Source: Brucella intermedia LMG 3301
Lineage (GTDB): Bacteria > Pseudomonadota > Alphaproteobacteria > Rhizobiales > Rhizobiaceae
Length of the DNA: 64,000 bases
NCBI RefSeq assembly: GCF_000182645.1
Contig: NZ_ACQA01000001.1
Location: forward strand, 992,001-1,056,000
Reading direction: 5' to 3'
The notes beneath the pieces are model-generated. The model did not search any database and was not told where the DNA came from. It saw only the letters and a list, made by a program, of their open reading frames with translations. A program made the position numbers and the translations under genes. Within the stretch, counting starts at the first letter, position 1. Every line of letters starts with the position of its first letter. Shown piece by piece: positions 55,724 to 64,000 of the stretch.

Positions 55724-56890
55724 ATGGTGGTTACTCTTTCCAGCCGCAGCGCAGTTGAGCCCTTTCACGCCATGGACGTTCTGGCAGAGGCCAACCGCCG
55801 TCGTGCAGCCGGGCATCCGATCATTTCCATGGCGGTAGGCCAGCCAGCCGATCCCGCACCCGCCGCTGTCCGGCAAGCTGCCGAACGCGCCTTGAAGGAC
55901 GGGCGCATCGGCTATACGGACGCTCTGGGGCTGATTGAACTGCGGGAGGCGATTGCTGCGCATTATGCCGATCACTACGGGATTTCGGTCTCGCCGGAAC
56001 GCATTGCCGTAACCACTGGCTCATCCGCTGCCTTCAATCTGGCCTTTGTCGTCTATTTCGATCCGGGCGACCGGGTTGCCATTACACGCCCCGGCTATCC
56101 CGCCTACCGCAACATATTGACCGCGCTTGGCCTTGAGGTCGTGGAGATACCGACGGGCAATGGAACCTCGGCGTCATTGACCGCCGAAGCGCTTGCGGCG
56201 GCGCATGCCGAGAAACCTTTGAAGGGCGTTCTGTTTGCAAGCCCGGCCAATCCGACCGGCGCTGTCATCGACAAGCCGGAACTCAAGGCGATCATTGAAA
56301 CGGCTCGCGATCTGGGTATCCGGGTGATCTCGGACGAAATCTATCACCGGCTTTCCTACGAGGCGGATGATGTCACCGCGTTGGAGATTTCCAATGATGT
56401 GACCGTCATCAACTCATTCTCAAAATATTACTGCATGACCGGCTGGCGTATCGGCTGGATGGTTTTGCCCGAAAGCGATACGCGCGCCATCGAGCGACTG
56501 AGCCAGAGCCTTTATATCTCCGCACCGGAGCTTTCGCAGCGCGCCGCCATCGAAGCCTTCCATGCAACGGCGGAACTTGAACGGGTGAAGGATCGCTATC
56601 GCCAGAACCGGCTGATCCTGCTGGATCATCTCCCACGTATCGGCCTCAGCCTTGCTGCGCCGATGGACGGGGCCTTTTATGCTTATTGCGATGTATCGCG
56701 TTTCACCAATGACAGTATGGAATTTGCCCGCCGGATGATCGCCGAAATCAACATTGCAGCAACCCCGGGACGCGATTTCGATCCGCTGGACGGCCATCGG
56801 ACGATGCGCTTTTCCTATGCGGGCAAGATCGAGGAAATGGAAGAGGCTGTTCGCCGGTTAGAAGACTGGTTGCCACAGCAGAGAGCCTGA
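55724..56890 (+). CDS. PLP-dependent class I/II aminotransferase
   Basis: A 388-residue fold-type I aminotransferase. Cofactor residues: the conserved ASPANPTGAVIDKPEL (Asn of the family), DEIYHRLSYE with the Asp that holds the pyridine nitrogen, and the PLP lysine in NSFSKYYCMTGWRIGWMV. The start ATG 55724 follows GGAGGTA; a GTG right after it is possible. It is close to aspartate-type aminotransferases of subgroup I-gamma, but the amino acid substrate is not clear. It is divergent from the M48 gene and stands alone before a repeat and terminator. Confidence 0.9.
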   Translation: MVVTLSSRSAVEPFHAMDVLAEANRRRAAGHPIISMAVGQPADPAPAAVRQAAERALKDGRIGYTDALGLIELREAIAAHYADHYGISVSPERIAVTTGSSAAFNLAFVVYFDPGDRVAITRPGYPAYRNILTALGLEVVEIPTGNGTSASLTAEALAAAHAEKPLKGVLFASPANPTGAVIDKPELKAIIETARDLGIRVISDEIYHRLSYEADDVTALEISNDVTVINSFSKYYCMTGWRIGWMVLPESDTRAIERLSQSLYISAPELSQRAAIEAFHATAELERVKDRYRQNRLILLDHLPRIGLSLAAPMDGAFYAYCDVSRFTNDSMEFARRMIAEINIAATPGRDFDPLDGHRTMRFSYAGKIEEMEEAVRRLEDWLPQQRA

Positions 56891-56927
56891 ACCCCGGCTC
56901 GGGCCCTGGAAAACTAAGCTTCTGGAG

Positions 56928-57072
56928 CATTTCCAGCAAAAGCGTGAAACGTCTACGCGGGGAAATCAGTTCACTGGACTGATTTCTTAACCCGCTTCGA
57001 TGCGTTGGATAATGCGATAAAACAAATAGTTAGAGCGGCTCCCGGCGACTCTGTCAGAGCAGGAACTGCTCT
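56928..57072. repeat. Interspersed palindromic repeat between the aminotransferase gene and rne
   Basis: A block of repeat-derived sequence. GGAGCATTTCCAGCAAAAGC starts it, then GAAATCAGT pairs with ACTGATTTC (56962-56970 with 56978-56986), the TGCGATAAAACAAATAGTTA string matches the element near 14.25 kb, and AGAGCAG pairs with CTGCTCT (57056-57062 with 57066-57072). It sits between convergent genes. Confidence 0.75.
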
Positions 57073-57081
57073 AAAGCAAAG

Positions 57082-57108
57082 AAAAACCGGCGTTTCCGCC
57101 GGTTTTTT
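57082..57108. terminator. Bidirectional terminator between the aminotransferase gene and rne
   Basis: AAAAACCGGCG (57082-57092) pairs with CGCCGGTTTTT around TTTC, flanked by A on the left and T on the right. It can serve both converging transcripts. Confidence 0.93.
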
Positions 57109-57130
57109 CATTTCAATCCTGAAGCGGTTC

Positions 57131-59926
57131 TCAGAAGAAGCCCTTCTTCTGCCACCAGCCGGCGCGCTTGGGCTTCTGCTCTTCGCTTTCGCTTGAGGTT
57201 ACAACAGGTTCCGCATTCTTCTCCGGTTCGGCAATCGTCGCCACGTCAGCTTCAATCGCCACCGTGTCTTCGACTTCGGCCGCTGGCTTTGCCGCTGCTC
57301 GGCGGGTACGACGCTTGGGCTTTTCCGCTTCTGCTTCGGGTTCGTCGGTGGCTTCAACCGCCACCGGTTCGGCAGGAGCCTCTTCGACCGCCTTCTTGCG
57401 AGCGCGGGTCTTGCGGGCGGGCTTCGCAGGCTTTTCTTCAGCCTCAGCTGCAACAACCTCCTCAGCCGCATCTTCAGTCTTGGCAGACTTGCGGGCGCGG
57501 GGCTTGCGTGCAGGCTTGGCTGGCTTCTCTTCGGCCACCGGTTCTACCGCTGGAGCAGGCGTTTCCGCGGCTTCTGCGGCTGGTTCGACCGCTACGGCTG
57601 CTATTTCTTCGACTACTGTTTCCTCGATCTTTACCGGCAGGACCGGCGTGTATCCGACAAACTCGGGATCAGGAACCTTGCGCGCACGCGGTTCATCGTC
57701 GCGACGATTCTTGCGACCGCCCCGGCGACCGCGGCGGCGCTTCTTGCGACGATCTTCCTCGCTCAAGGAAGCATTGGAAGATGTTTGTTGAGACTCATCG
57801 GCATCATCGTCTTCGTCAGACGATTCTTCCGAGACGGAATCGGACTTCGCGGACTGCTCCTGGCCCTCGCGATCACGACCGCCGCGACGACGGCGACGGC
57901 GACGGCGCTTGCGGTCACCTTCTTCACCGCGCTCTTCAGAAGCCTGAACATCAGCCTTCGTTTCTTCTTCGGCTTCGTCCTCATCGACCGGGATTTCCGG
58001 ATCTTCGATATCGTCCTCGATATAGGCCATCGGCTGCACCGGCGGCTGGGTGATAGGCCGTGTGGATGGCGCACCCTTGTCGATGACGAAATGCTGATAG
58101 CCGACGCTCTCATCGGCATCAATGCTGATCGCTACACCAAAGCGTCCTTCCAGATCAGCCAGAAGCTGACGCTTGTGATTGAGGACATAAAGCGCCGACG
58201 AAGCCGGTGTGCGGACGTGAATGTCGAAACCGGAATGACGCAGCAGATAATCCTCGATGCCGCGAATGATGTGCAGCGCCATGGAGGAATCCGAGCGGAT
58301 ATGGCCGGTGCCGCCGCAATGCGGGCAGACCTGCATCGTGCTTTCAAGCACGGATGCACGGATACGCTGGCGCGACATTTCCAGAAGGCCGAAATGCGAG
58401 ATGCGGCCCACCTGAATGCGGGCGCGATCATCCTTCAGGCAGTCCTTCATCTTCTTTTCGACAGCGCGATTGTTGCGCTTTTCTTCCATGTCGATGAAGT
58501 CGACGACGATCAGGCCGGCAAGGTCGCGCAGGCGCAGCTGGCGCGCAACCTCTTCGGCAGCTTCCAGATTGGTCTGGAGCGCCGTGTCCTCGATGGAATG
58601 CTCTCGTGTCGAGCGACCCGAATTGACGTCGATGGCAACCAGCGCTTCCGTCTGGTTGATGATCAGGTAGCCGCCCGATTTGAGCGTGACCTGCGGCAGC
58701 AACATGCGGTCGAGCTGGGCTTCCACGCCGTTGCGTGTGAAGATTGGCACCTGCTCACGGTAAGGCTGGACGACCTTGGCATGGCTCGGCATGAGCATGC
58801 GCATAAAGTCTTTGGCCTCGCGGTAGCCGTTTTCGCCGGAAACGAGGATTTCCGAAATGTCCTTGTTGTAAAGGTCACGGATCGAACGCTTGATCAGGCT
58901 GCCTTCCTCATAGACGAGGGCAGGCGCCGTCGATTGCAGCGTCAGCGTGCGCACATTTTCCCAAAGACGCATCAGATATTCGTAGTCGCGCTTGACTTCG
59001 GCCTTGGTCCGGTTTGCGCCAGCCGTGCGCAGGATCACACCCATGCCCTGCGGCACTTCGAGTTCCTTTACGATCTCCTTGAGGCGCTTGCGGTCCTGAG
59101 GGTTGGTGATCTTGCGCGAAATGCCGCCGCCGCGCGCAGTGTTCGGCATCAGAACCGAATAGCGTCCCGCAAGCGAGAGATAGGTGGTGAGAGCCGCGCC
59201 CTTGTTGCCGCGCTCTTCCTTGACGACCTGAACCAGAAGAATCTGGCGACGCTTGATCACTTCCTGAATGTTGTACTGGCGGCGATTGGTGCGCGCATGC
59301 GTCGGAAGCTCTTCAAGCGCGTCTTCCGAACCAACGGATTCGACCATGTCCTCTTCATGTTCAATGTCATCCTCATCCCCGTTATCGAGGGCTTCTGAGA
59401 TCACATCGCTTTTTTGCGAGAGGGCCATGGCCGGTGTGCCGGGCACGTAATTTTCAAATGCCGGACCGACCGGCTCAGCCGCCGGCAATCCGTTGTCGGA
59501 CGCATTGGCCTGCGCGTCGCCGTTCTGGCCGTCACGGCGTCCGCGACGCCGGTTACGGCGAGACCTGTCATTCCGATCATTCCGCTCGCTCCGCTCACTC
59601 TTGGCGCGCGGCTCGTCTTCGTCGTCTTCCGCACGTGCGGCTTTGGCTTCCGCCTCAAGCAGCGCGAGACGATCAGCTACCGGGATCTGGTAGTAGTCGG
59701 GATGAATTTCCGAAAATGCGAGGAAGCCATGACGGTTGCCGCCATATTCCACGAACGCAGCCTGAAGCGAAGGTTCGACGCGGGTTACGCGTGCGAGGTA
59801 GATGTTGCCTTTCAGCTGCTTCTTATGTTCCGACTCGAAGTCGAATTCTTCAATCTTGTTGCCCCGAGTAACGATGACCCGGGTCTCCTCCGGGTGGGAG
59901 GCATCTATAAGCATTTTGTTGGACAT
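57131..59926 (-). CDS. rne: Ribonuclease E
   Basis: The main endonuclease of mRNA decay and RNA processing; 931 residues. The S1 domain starts at about residue 35 (QLKGNIYLARVTRVEPSLQA) and is interrupted by an acidic/Arg-rich insert at roughly 92-218, typical of alphaproteobacteria. The DNase I-like catalytic domain holds the metal Asp residues in VAIDVNSGRS and LIVVDFIDMEEKRN. The zinc-link CPHCGGTGHI joins the dimer. The C-terminal scaffold is Arg-rich and then Ala/Glu/Pro/Lys-rich, ending GWWQKKGFF. It is preceded by a long gene-free region that may hold its leader. RNase E is expected to process the cuckoo RNAs. Confidence 0.95.
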   Translation of the reverse strand: MSNKMLIDASHPEETRVIVTRGNKIEEFDFESEHKKQLKGNIYLARVTRVEPSLQAAFVEYGGNRHGFLAFSEIHPDYYQIPVADRLALLEAEAKAARAEDDEDEPRAKSERSERNDRNDRSRRNRRRGRRDGQNGDAQANASDNGLPAAEPVGPAFENYVPGTPAMALSQKSDVISEALDNGDEDDIEHEEDMVESVGSEDALEELPTHARTNRRQYNIQEVIKRRQILLVQVVKEERGNKGAALTTYLSLAGRYSVLMPNTARGGGISRKITNPQDRKRLKEIVKELEVPQGMGVILRTAGANRTKAEVKRDYEYLMRLWENVRTLTLQSTAPALVYEEGSLIKRSIRDLYNKDISEILVSGENGYREAKDFMRMLMPSHAKVVQPYREQVPIFTRNGVEAQLDRMLLPQVTLKSGGYLIINQTEALVAIDVNSGRSTREHSIEDTALQTNLEAAEEVARQLRLRDLAGLIVVDFIDMEEKRNNRAVEKKMKDCLKDDRARIQVGRISHFGLLEMSRQRIRASVLESTMQVCPHCGGTGHIRSDSSMALHIIRGIEDYLLRHSGFDIHVRTPASSALYVLNHKRQLLADLEGRFGVAISIDADESVGYQHFVIDKGAPSTRPITQPPVQPMAYIEDDIEDPEIPVDEDEAEEETKADVQASEERGEEGDRKRRRRRRRRGGRDREGQEQSAKSDSVSEESSDEDDDADESQQTSSNASLSEEDRRKKRRRGRRGGRKNRRDDEPRARKVPDPEFVGYTPVLPVKIEETVVEEIAAVAVEPAAEAAETPAPAVEPVAEEKPAKPARKPRARKSAKTEDAAEEVVAAEAEEKPAKPARKTRARKKAVEEAPAEPVAVEATDEPEAEAEKPKRRTRRAAAKPAAEVEDTVAIEADVATIAEPEKNAEPVVTSSESEEQKPKRAGWWQKKGFF

Positions 59927-60650
59927 TATTGTCTTTCCTGCCGGCGCGAAGACGCAAAACGCGTGCGCCGGACGAAACCCTGCGGGCTGTCGTGCTCATT
60001 GCGTTGCATCTGCCGGATGGTTCTGGGTTCGTCGGAATAAAAGCTGCTGCCTCCGCGCGCGATGGCCTCGTGGCGATCACGGTCTTCAGGCTCGCAATGG
60101 TCAGTCTTGCTTGACCCATAGCTGTTCCGAACGAAACGACCTCATATATGACCCGGGAAAGCCGGGTCGACCTCTTTGCTCTTTTCGAGCGTTGGCGACA
60201 GCACGTAAAGATGCGCAGTCGGCCGATGGAAACGGAGGGCGGGGGAGCCACATCTCCGCTGAATTCTGTGCCGGTTATTGGGAGCGACGAATGAATATGC
60301 CGCTGTTTTCGCTACCATTCCTTGCGGTTCGTTTAGAGAACCGGCAAACGATTCTGATAGTTCACCCAAAACCTTCCATAGCTTTTATGGCGTCGTTTGA
60401 ACGATGACAAGTGCGAATATCATTTGACTTTCGCATCGCAATTTCGCCGAAAGCTGAGTATAGGCCCGATTCAAGGTCGAAATACGGCTGGAAATCCTTC
60501 ATTAACTGTAGTTCTGTACGAGTGTTTCAATGGGTATTCGAGCGAGAGGGTGCAGGACAAGCGTGCCGGTATCGCGATTATTGATACCAGTCATCCAAAT
60601 GATGTTCCTGATTGTGGCAGCCGATGCATTTTCGAAGCGCTGAAAACGCG
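59927..60650. promoter_or_regulatory. Long gene-free region between rne and amiC (promoters and probable rne leader)
   Basis: About 724 bp with divergent genes on both sides. Open frames here lack coding character and family likeness. On the minus strand it should hold the rne promoter and a long 5' leader; RNase E genes are often controlled through such leaders. A TTGTCA...CATAAA-like pair near 60385-60408 on that strand is a weak promoter guess. On the plus strand the amiC promoter is expected in the last 200 bp. Confidence 0.45.
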
Positions 60651-61886
60651 ATGACACGATTGCTGAATTTGCGATGCCTTCTGGCGTTGTTGGCCCTTTT
60701 GTCGGTTCTGCCGTTCCAGTCCGCCTCCGTCTATGCGGCCGATCGCGTGACTTCGCCGCTGGCTGCGCTGACTTTCCGGATGGCGGGCGACGATTTGCGG
60801 ACGCGCATCGTCGTCATGTTCGACAGGGAGCCCAAGCTGTCGACCCTGCTTCTCGACAATCCGCATCGGCTTGTCGTCGATCTGCCTGAAACACGCTTCG
60901 GTTTCGATGAAAAGAGTATGGAGCCTCGGGGCCTCGTGTCTCGCGTTCGCTACGGCCTCGTGGGCAAGGGGCGTTCGCGCCTCATCCTGACACTCCGCGG
61001 TCCGTTCAAGGTGGCGGATCTGCGCGTTCTGAAAAATGAAAGCGCATCAGGCTATCGCCTTGTGGCGGATATTGTTGCGACCTCAGACCGGGAATTTGCG
61101 GATCAGTTGCAGGGCCGCAAGGAAATAACCAGTTCCACCGATCGCGATGAAAAGCCGGTTCGGGCCGCGTCGCAGAATGGGACGGCTCGCCCGTTCACGA
61201 TCATGATCGATCCCGGGCACGGTGGAATTGACAGTGGCGCGGAAAGCCTTAGCGGCATCAAGGAAAAAGACCTGACGCTCGCTTTCGGGCAGGAACTCAG
61301 AGATCGTCTGGCGCAGGACAAGAACATCAAGGTTCTCATGACGCGCGAGGACGACACTTTTCTGCGGCTTTCCGAAAGGGTGAGGATCGCCCGCCAGCAT
61401 GAAGCGGATTTGTTCATCTCCATCCATGCCGATACGATCAACCAGCACGATATTCGCGGCGCGACGGTTTATACGATTTCCGACAAGGCATCGGACTCTG
61501 TTGCGCGCGCCATGGCTGAGCGGGAAAACAAGTCCGACACCCTTGCAGGTGCGGCGCCCGAGGAGCAGCCCGAGGTTACCGACATTCTTCTCGATCTGAC
61601 CAGGCGGGAAACGCACACATTTTCGCTGAGCTTTGCCGAAAAGGTGATTCACTCCCTGCAAGGGCAGGTGAACCTCATCAACAATCCGCATCGCTTTGCC
61701 GGTTTTCAGGTGCTGCGCGCGCCGGACGTGCCATCCGTGTTGATCGAAATCGGATATTTGTCCAATGCCGAGGACGAAAAGCTTATCAGCAACCCCGAGT
61801 GGCGCAAGAAGCTCGCGGACAGGCTTGCGATTGCGATCAAGGCGTTTGAAGCGCTGAAACATCCCGCAAGCCTCAGCAAAGGGTAG
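60651..61886 (+). CDS. amiC: N-acetylmuramoyl-L-alanine amidase with AMIN domain
   Basis: Cleaves the stem peptide from septal peptidoglycan to split daughter cells; periplasmic. The 411-residue product has a signal peptide (LLALLALLSVLPFQSASVYA), an AMIN domain (residues 30-140: RIVVMFDREPKLSTLLLDNP) and an Amidase_3 domain. Its zinc ligands lie in MIDPGHGGIDSGAE, IKEKDLTLAFG and FISIHADTIN, with the final Glu in VLIEIGYLSN. ATG 60651 is preferred over in-frame ATGs at 60612 and 60624. mrcA follows in the same direction after 267 bp. Such amidases need a LytM activator, for which the 34-kb protein is a candidate. Confidence 0.93.
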   Translation: MTRLLNLRCLLALLALLSVLPFQSASVYAADRVTSPLAALTFRMAGDDLRTRIVVMFDREPKLSTLLLDNPHRLVVDLPETRFGFDEKSMEPRGLVSRVRYGLVGKGRSRLILTLRGPFKVADLRVLKNESASGYRLVADIVATSDREFADQLQGRKEITSSTDRDEKPVRAASQNGTARPFTIMIDPGHGGIDSGAESLSGIKEKDLTLAFGQELRDRLAQDKNIKVLMTREDDTFLRLSERVRIARQHEADLFISIHADTINQHDIRGATVYTISDKASDSVARAMAERENKSDTLAGAAPEEQPEVTDILLDLTRRETHTFSLSFAEKVIHSLQGQVNLINNPHRFAGFQVLRAPDVPSVLIEIGYLSNAEDEKLISNPEWRKKLADRLAIAIKAFEALKHPASLSKG

Positions 61887-61933
61887 GGACCCTGAAATAT
61901 GGAGAACTGTGGCGATGTCTCTTAAATGCGCTA

Positions 61934-61947
61934 CATCTTATAAGATG
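61934..61947. promoter_or_regulatory. 14-bp palindrome in the amiC-mrcA gap
   Basis: CATCTTATAAGATG is a perfect palindrome about 207 bp before mrcA, in a 267-bp intergenic region otherwise without features I can name. It may be an operator; the protein is unknown. Confidence 0.35.
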
Positions 61948-62153
61948 CAGGCATGCAACAGTTTAACGGATTTTCGTCATGCAGGCGAAAGCAGCAGCGT
62001 TAAATTGGTAAAAACACGTAAACCATCTTGCCTTTGACTCATTTGCTGGTCACTAAGCCAGTGATTGCCTCATGGCATAATTGGGTTAAAGGGTTGGCTG
62101 TTCGTGCTTTGACCCTTATCATGTGAATAATCTGAAGGCAGGATTCCGCATTT

Positions 62154-64000
62154 ATGGTAAGGCTTATCGGATATTTCTTCGGGATCGGAACGGTGCTGAT
62201 GCTCCTCGTGGCAGGTGGCGTCGCCCTTTACGTCGGAAGTCTCACGAAGGATCTGCCAGATTACGAGGTGCTCGCAAAATACGAGCCGCCTGTAATGACG
62301 CGCGTTCATGCCTCGGATGGTAGCCTCATGGCGGAGTTTGCCCGTGAGCGCCGTCTTTATATTCCCATTCAGGCGGTGCCGAACCGCGTGAAGGCCGCTT
62401 TCGTTTCGGCTGAAGACAAGACCTTCTATGAGCATCATGGTCTTGATTTCGCCGGCCTTGCCCGCGCCATGTTGACGAACGTCAAGAATATGGGGTCCGG
62501 TCGCCGTCCGGTAGGCGCGTCCACCATCACGCAGCAGGTTGCAAAGAACTTCCTCCTGACGTCCAAGCAGACCTATGATCGCAAGATCAAGGAAGCCATC
62601 CTCGCGATGCGCATCGAGCAGGCCTATTCCAAGGACCGTATTCTCGAGCTTTACCTCAACGAAATCTTCTTCGGCCTTGGTTCCTACGGTATTGCCAGCG
62701 CGGCTCTGACTTATTTCGACAAATCGGTCGGCGAACTTTCCATCGCCGAAAGCGCATATCTTGCCGCCTTGCCGAAGGGCCCGAACAATTATCACCCCTT
62801 CCGCCAGCCAGAGCGCGCTATCGAGCGCCGCAACTGGGTCATCGACCGGATGAGTGAAAACGGCTACATCACCGCGGAAGAAGCGACCGAAGCCAAGAAG
62901 CAGCCGCTGGGCGTGAAGGAGCGTTCGGACGCCCATTACGTGTTTGCCTCGGAATATTTCACCGAAGAAGTTCGCCGCCAGATCATCCAGAAATATGGTG
63001 TCGATGCGCTTTATGAAGGCGGTCTTTCCGTTCGCACCACGCTGAACCCGACGCTGCAGGTCGAGGCGCGCAAGTCCTTGCAGGCTGCGCTGCTGCGCTA
63101 TGACGAGGCTCGCGGCTGGCGTGGCCCCATGAAGAATGTCGAACTTGGCAACGACTGGGGTACGGCATTCGGCGACATGCAGTCCTATACGGATGTGCCC
63201 GAGTGGCAGCTTGCGATCGTGCTCAATGTTTCCGCCGCTGGCGCAGATATCGGTCTGCAGCCGCCGCTTGAGGCATCGGGCTCGCGCAGCAAGGAACGCA
63301 AGCGCGCATTCATCGCGGCCGATGACATGAAGTGGGCGATGCGCATCGTGAATATCGGTGGCAAGCGCACCAGCGCCAAATCACCGGAAGGCGTGCTGAA
63401 AACGGGCGACATTATCTATGTCTCCAAGACCGGCGAATCTCGTTTCCGTCTCCAGCAGCCGCCGAAGCTCGAAGGTGCGCTCGTTGCCATGGACCCGCAC
63501 ACAGGCCGTGTTCTGGCCATGGTCGGCGGCTTTTCCTACGCGGAATCGGAGTTCAACCGCGCAACGCAGGCCTATCGCCAGCCCGGTTCGTCGTTCAAGC
63601 CGTTCGTCTATGCTGCGGCCCTCGATAATGGCTATACGCCTGCTTCCGTGGTTCTGGACGGCCCGCTGGAAGTCAATCAGGGCGGTACGCTGGGCGTCTG
63701 GGCACCGAAGAACTATTCGGGCAAGTTCTCGGGCCCGTCCACGCTGCGCTACGGTATCGAACAGTCACGTAACGTCATGACCGTGCGTCTCGCGCAGGAC
63801 ATGGGCATGAAGCTCGTCGCTGAATATGCGGAACGCTTTGGCATCTACGACAAGATGCTGCCCGTTCTCTCCATGGCGCTTGGTGCCGGTGAAACGACCG
63901 TTCTGCGCATGGTGACGGCCTATTCCATCATGGCGAATGGCGGCCAGAGCATAACGCCGTCAATGATCGACCGTATTCAGGATCGTTACGGCAAGACCGT
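62154..64000 (+). CDS. mrcA: Penicillin-binding protein 1A, C-terminus beyond the window
   Basis: Class A bifunctional peptidoglycan synthase. The 615 codons present run open to the right edge. An N-terminal membrane segment (residues 5-27) is followed by the glycosyltransferase GT51 domain with SAEDKTFYEHHGLDF (catalytic Glu), GASTITQQVAKNFLL and AYSKDRILELYLNEIFFG. A linker and the start of the transpeptidase domain follow, with the active serine in RQPGSSFKPFVYAAALD. The SxN and KTG motifs: the region near SRNVMTVRLAQDMG is present, and the KTG lies past the edge. ATG 62154 gives MVRLIGYFFGIG. It follows amiC, a common neighbourhood. Confidence 0.95.
   Translation, partial: MVRLIGYFFGIGTVLMLLVAGGVALYVGSLTKDLPDYEVLAKYEPPVMTRVHASDGSLMAEFARERRLYIPIQAVPNRVKAAFVSAEDKTFYEHHGLDFAGLARAMLTNVKNMGSGRRPVGASTITQQVAKNFLLTSKQTYDRKIKEAILAMRIEQAYSKDRILELYLNEIFFGLGSYGIASAALTYFDKSVGELSIAESAYLAALPKGPNNYHPFRQPERAIERRNWVIDRMSENGYITAEEATEAKKQPLGVKERSDAHYVFASEYFTEEVRRQIIQKYGVDALYEGGLSVRTTLNPTLQVEARKSLQAALLRYDEARGWRGPMKNVELGNDWGTAFGDMQSYTDVPEWQLAIVLNVSAAGADIGLQPPLEASGSRSKERKRAFIAADDMKWAMRIVNIGGKRTSAKSPEGVLKTGDIIYVSKTGESRFRLQQPPKLEGALVAMDPHTGRVLAMVGGFSYAESEFNRATQAYRQPGSSFKPFVYAAALDNGYTPASVVLDGPLEVNQGGTLGVWAPKNYSGKFSGPSTLRYGIEQSRNVMTVRLAQDMGMKLVAEYAERFGIYDKMLPVLSMALGAGETTVLRMVTAYSIMANGGQSITPSMIDRIQDRYGKT

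Noticed and set aside
57785..59398. A 537-codon plus-strand open frame inside rne
   Set aside because: It is antisense to the conserved RNase E catalytic domain and has no family motifs.

Overview
The window reads as the main chromosome of an alphaproteobacterium of the order Hyphomicrobiales, most likely Brucella or a close Ochrobactrum-type relative. The signs are: an acpXL/fabF2XL/fabF1XL cluster for the very-long-chain fatty acid of lipid A, an ExoR-type periplasmic regulator, a SagA-like GH108 muramidase, alphaproteobacterial complex I accessory genes (NDUFA12, NDUFAF3-like, NDUFAF6-like), and short palindromic repeats with the GCGCATCCCGAAAA...TTTTCGG...GATGCGC core common in this group. 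Almost all of it is compact core-genome DNA; I see no transposase, prophage or CRISPR array.

Layout. 0-5 kb (minus strand): dehydrogenase (cut by the left edge), fabF1XL, fabF2XL, acpXL and the muramidase. 5-10 kb: galM, four copies of a 62-bp hairpin repeat, kdgK, a DUF1045/phnM pair and a HAD phosphatase. 10-19 kb: dusA, aspartic protease, DUF1289, cobS/cobT, Lrp regulator, UDG-like protein, nuclease, exoR, xth, DUF533. 19-35 kb: erpA, then a long plus-strand run dgt, argS, SPOR protein, nagZ, scpA, scpB, tatABC, serS, surE, pcm, LysM/LytM protein. 35-42 kb: DUF815 ATPase, yajC, secDF, Mth938 protein, phytoene-synthase-like protein, trmFO. 42 kb: a 48-residue DUF1127 gene followed by a row of four hairpins with CCUCCUCCC loops, which looks like a cuckoo/CcsR small RNA locus. 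42-50 kb: DUF2157/GDYXXLXY membrane pair, tRNA-Leu(UAG), tig, GNAT, gatB, GNAT, NDUFA12, DUF2155. 50-56 kb (minus): aat, accC, accB, aroQ, DsbA-like, M48 protease. 55.7-64 kb: aminotransferase, RNase E (minus), amiC and mrcA (cut by the right edge).

Themes. Envelope building dominates: lipid A acyl chains, peptidoglycan hydrolases and their helpers (SagA-like, NagZ, LytM, AmiC, SPOR, PBP1a), export (Tat, SecDF-YajC) and ExoR stress signalling. A second theme is complex I (one subunit, two presumptive assembly factors). A third is RNA turnover (RNase E and the DUF1127/cuckoo locus).

Data quality warning. Five genes (fabF1XL, the DUF1045 gene, serS, secDF and one GNAT gene) are each broken by a single-base indel, four of them one extra base in a homopolymer. 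Because serS is indispensable and secDF nearly so, sequencing or assembly error is the most likely cause; they are reported as frameshifted genes with the exact breakpoints.
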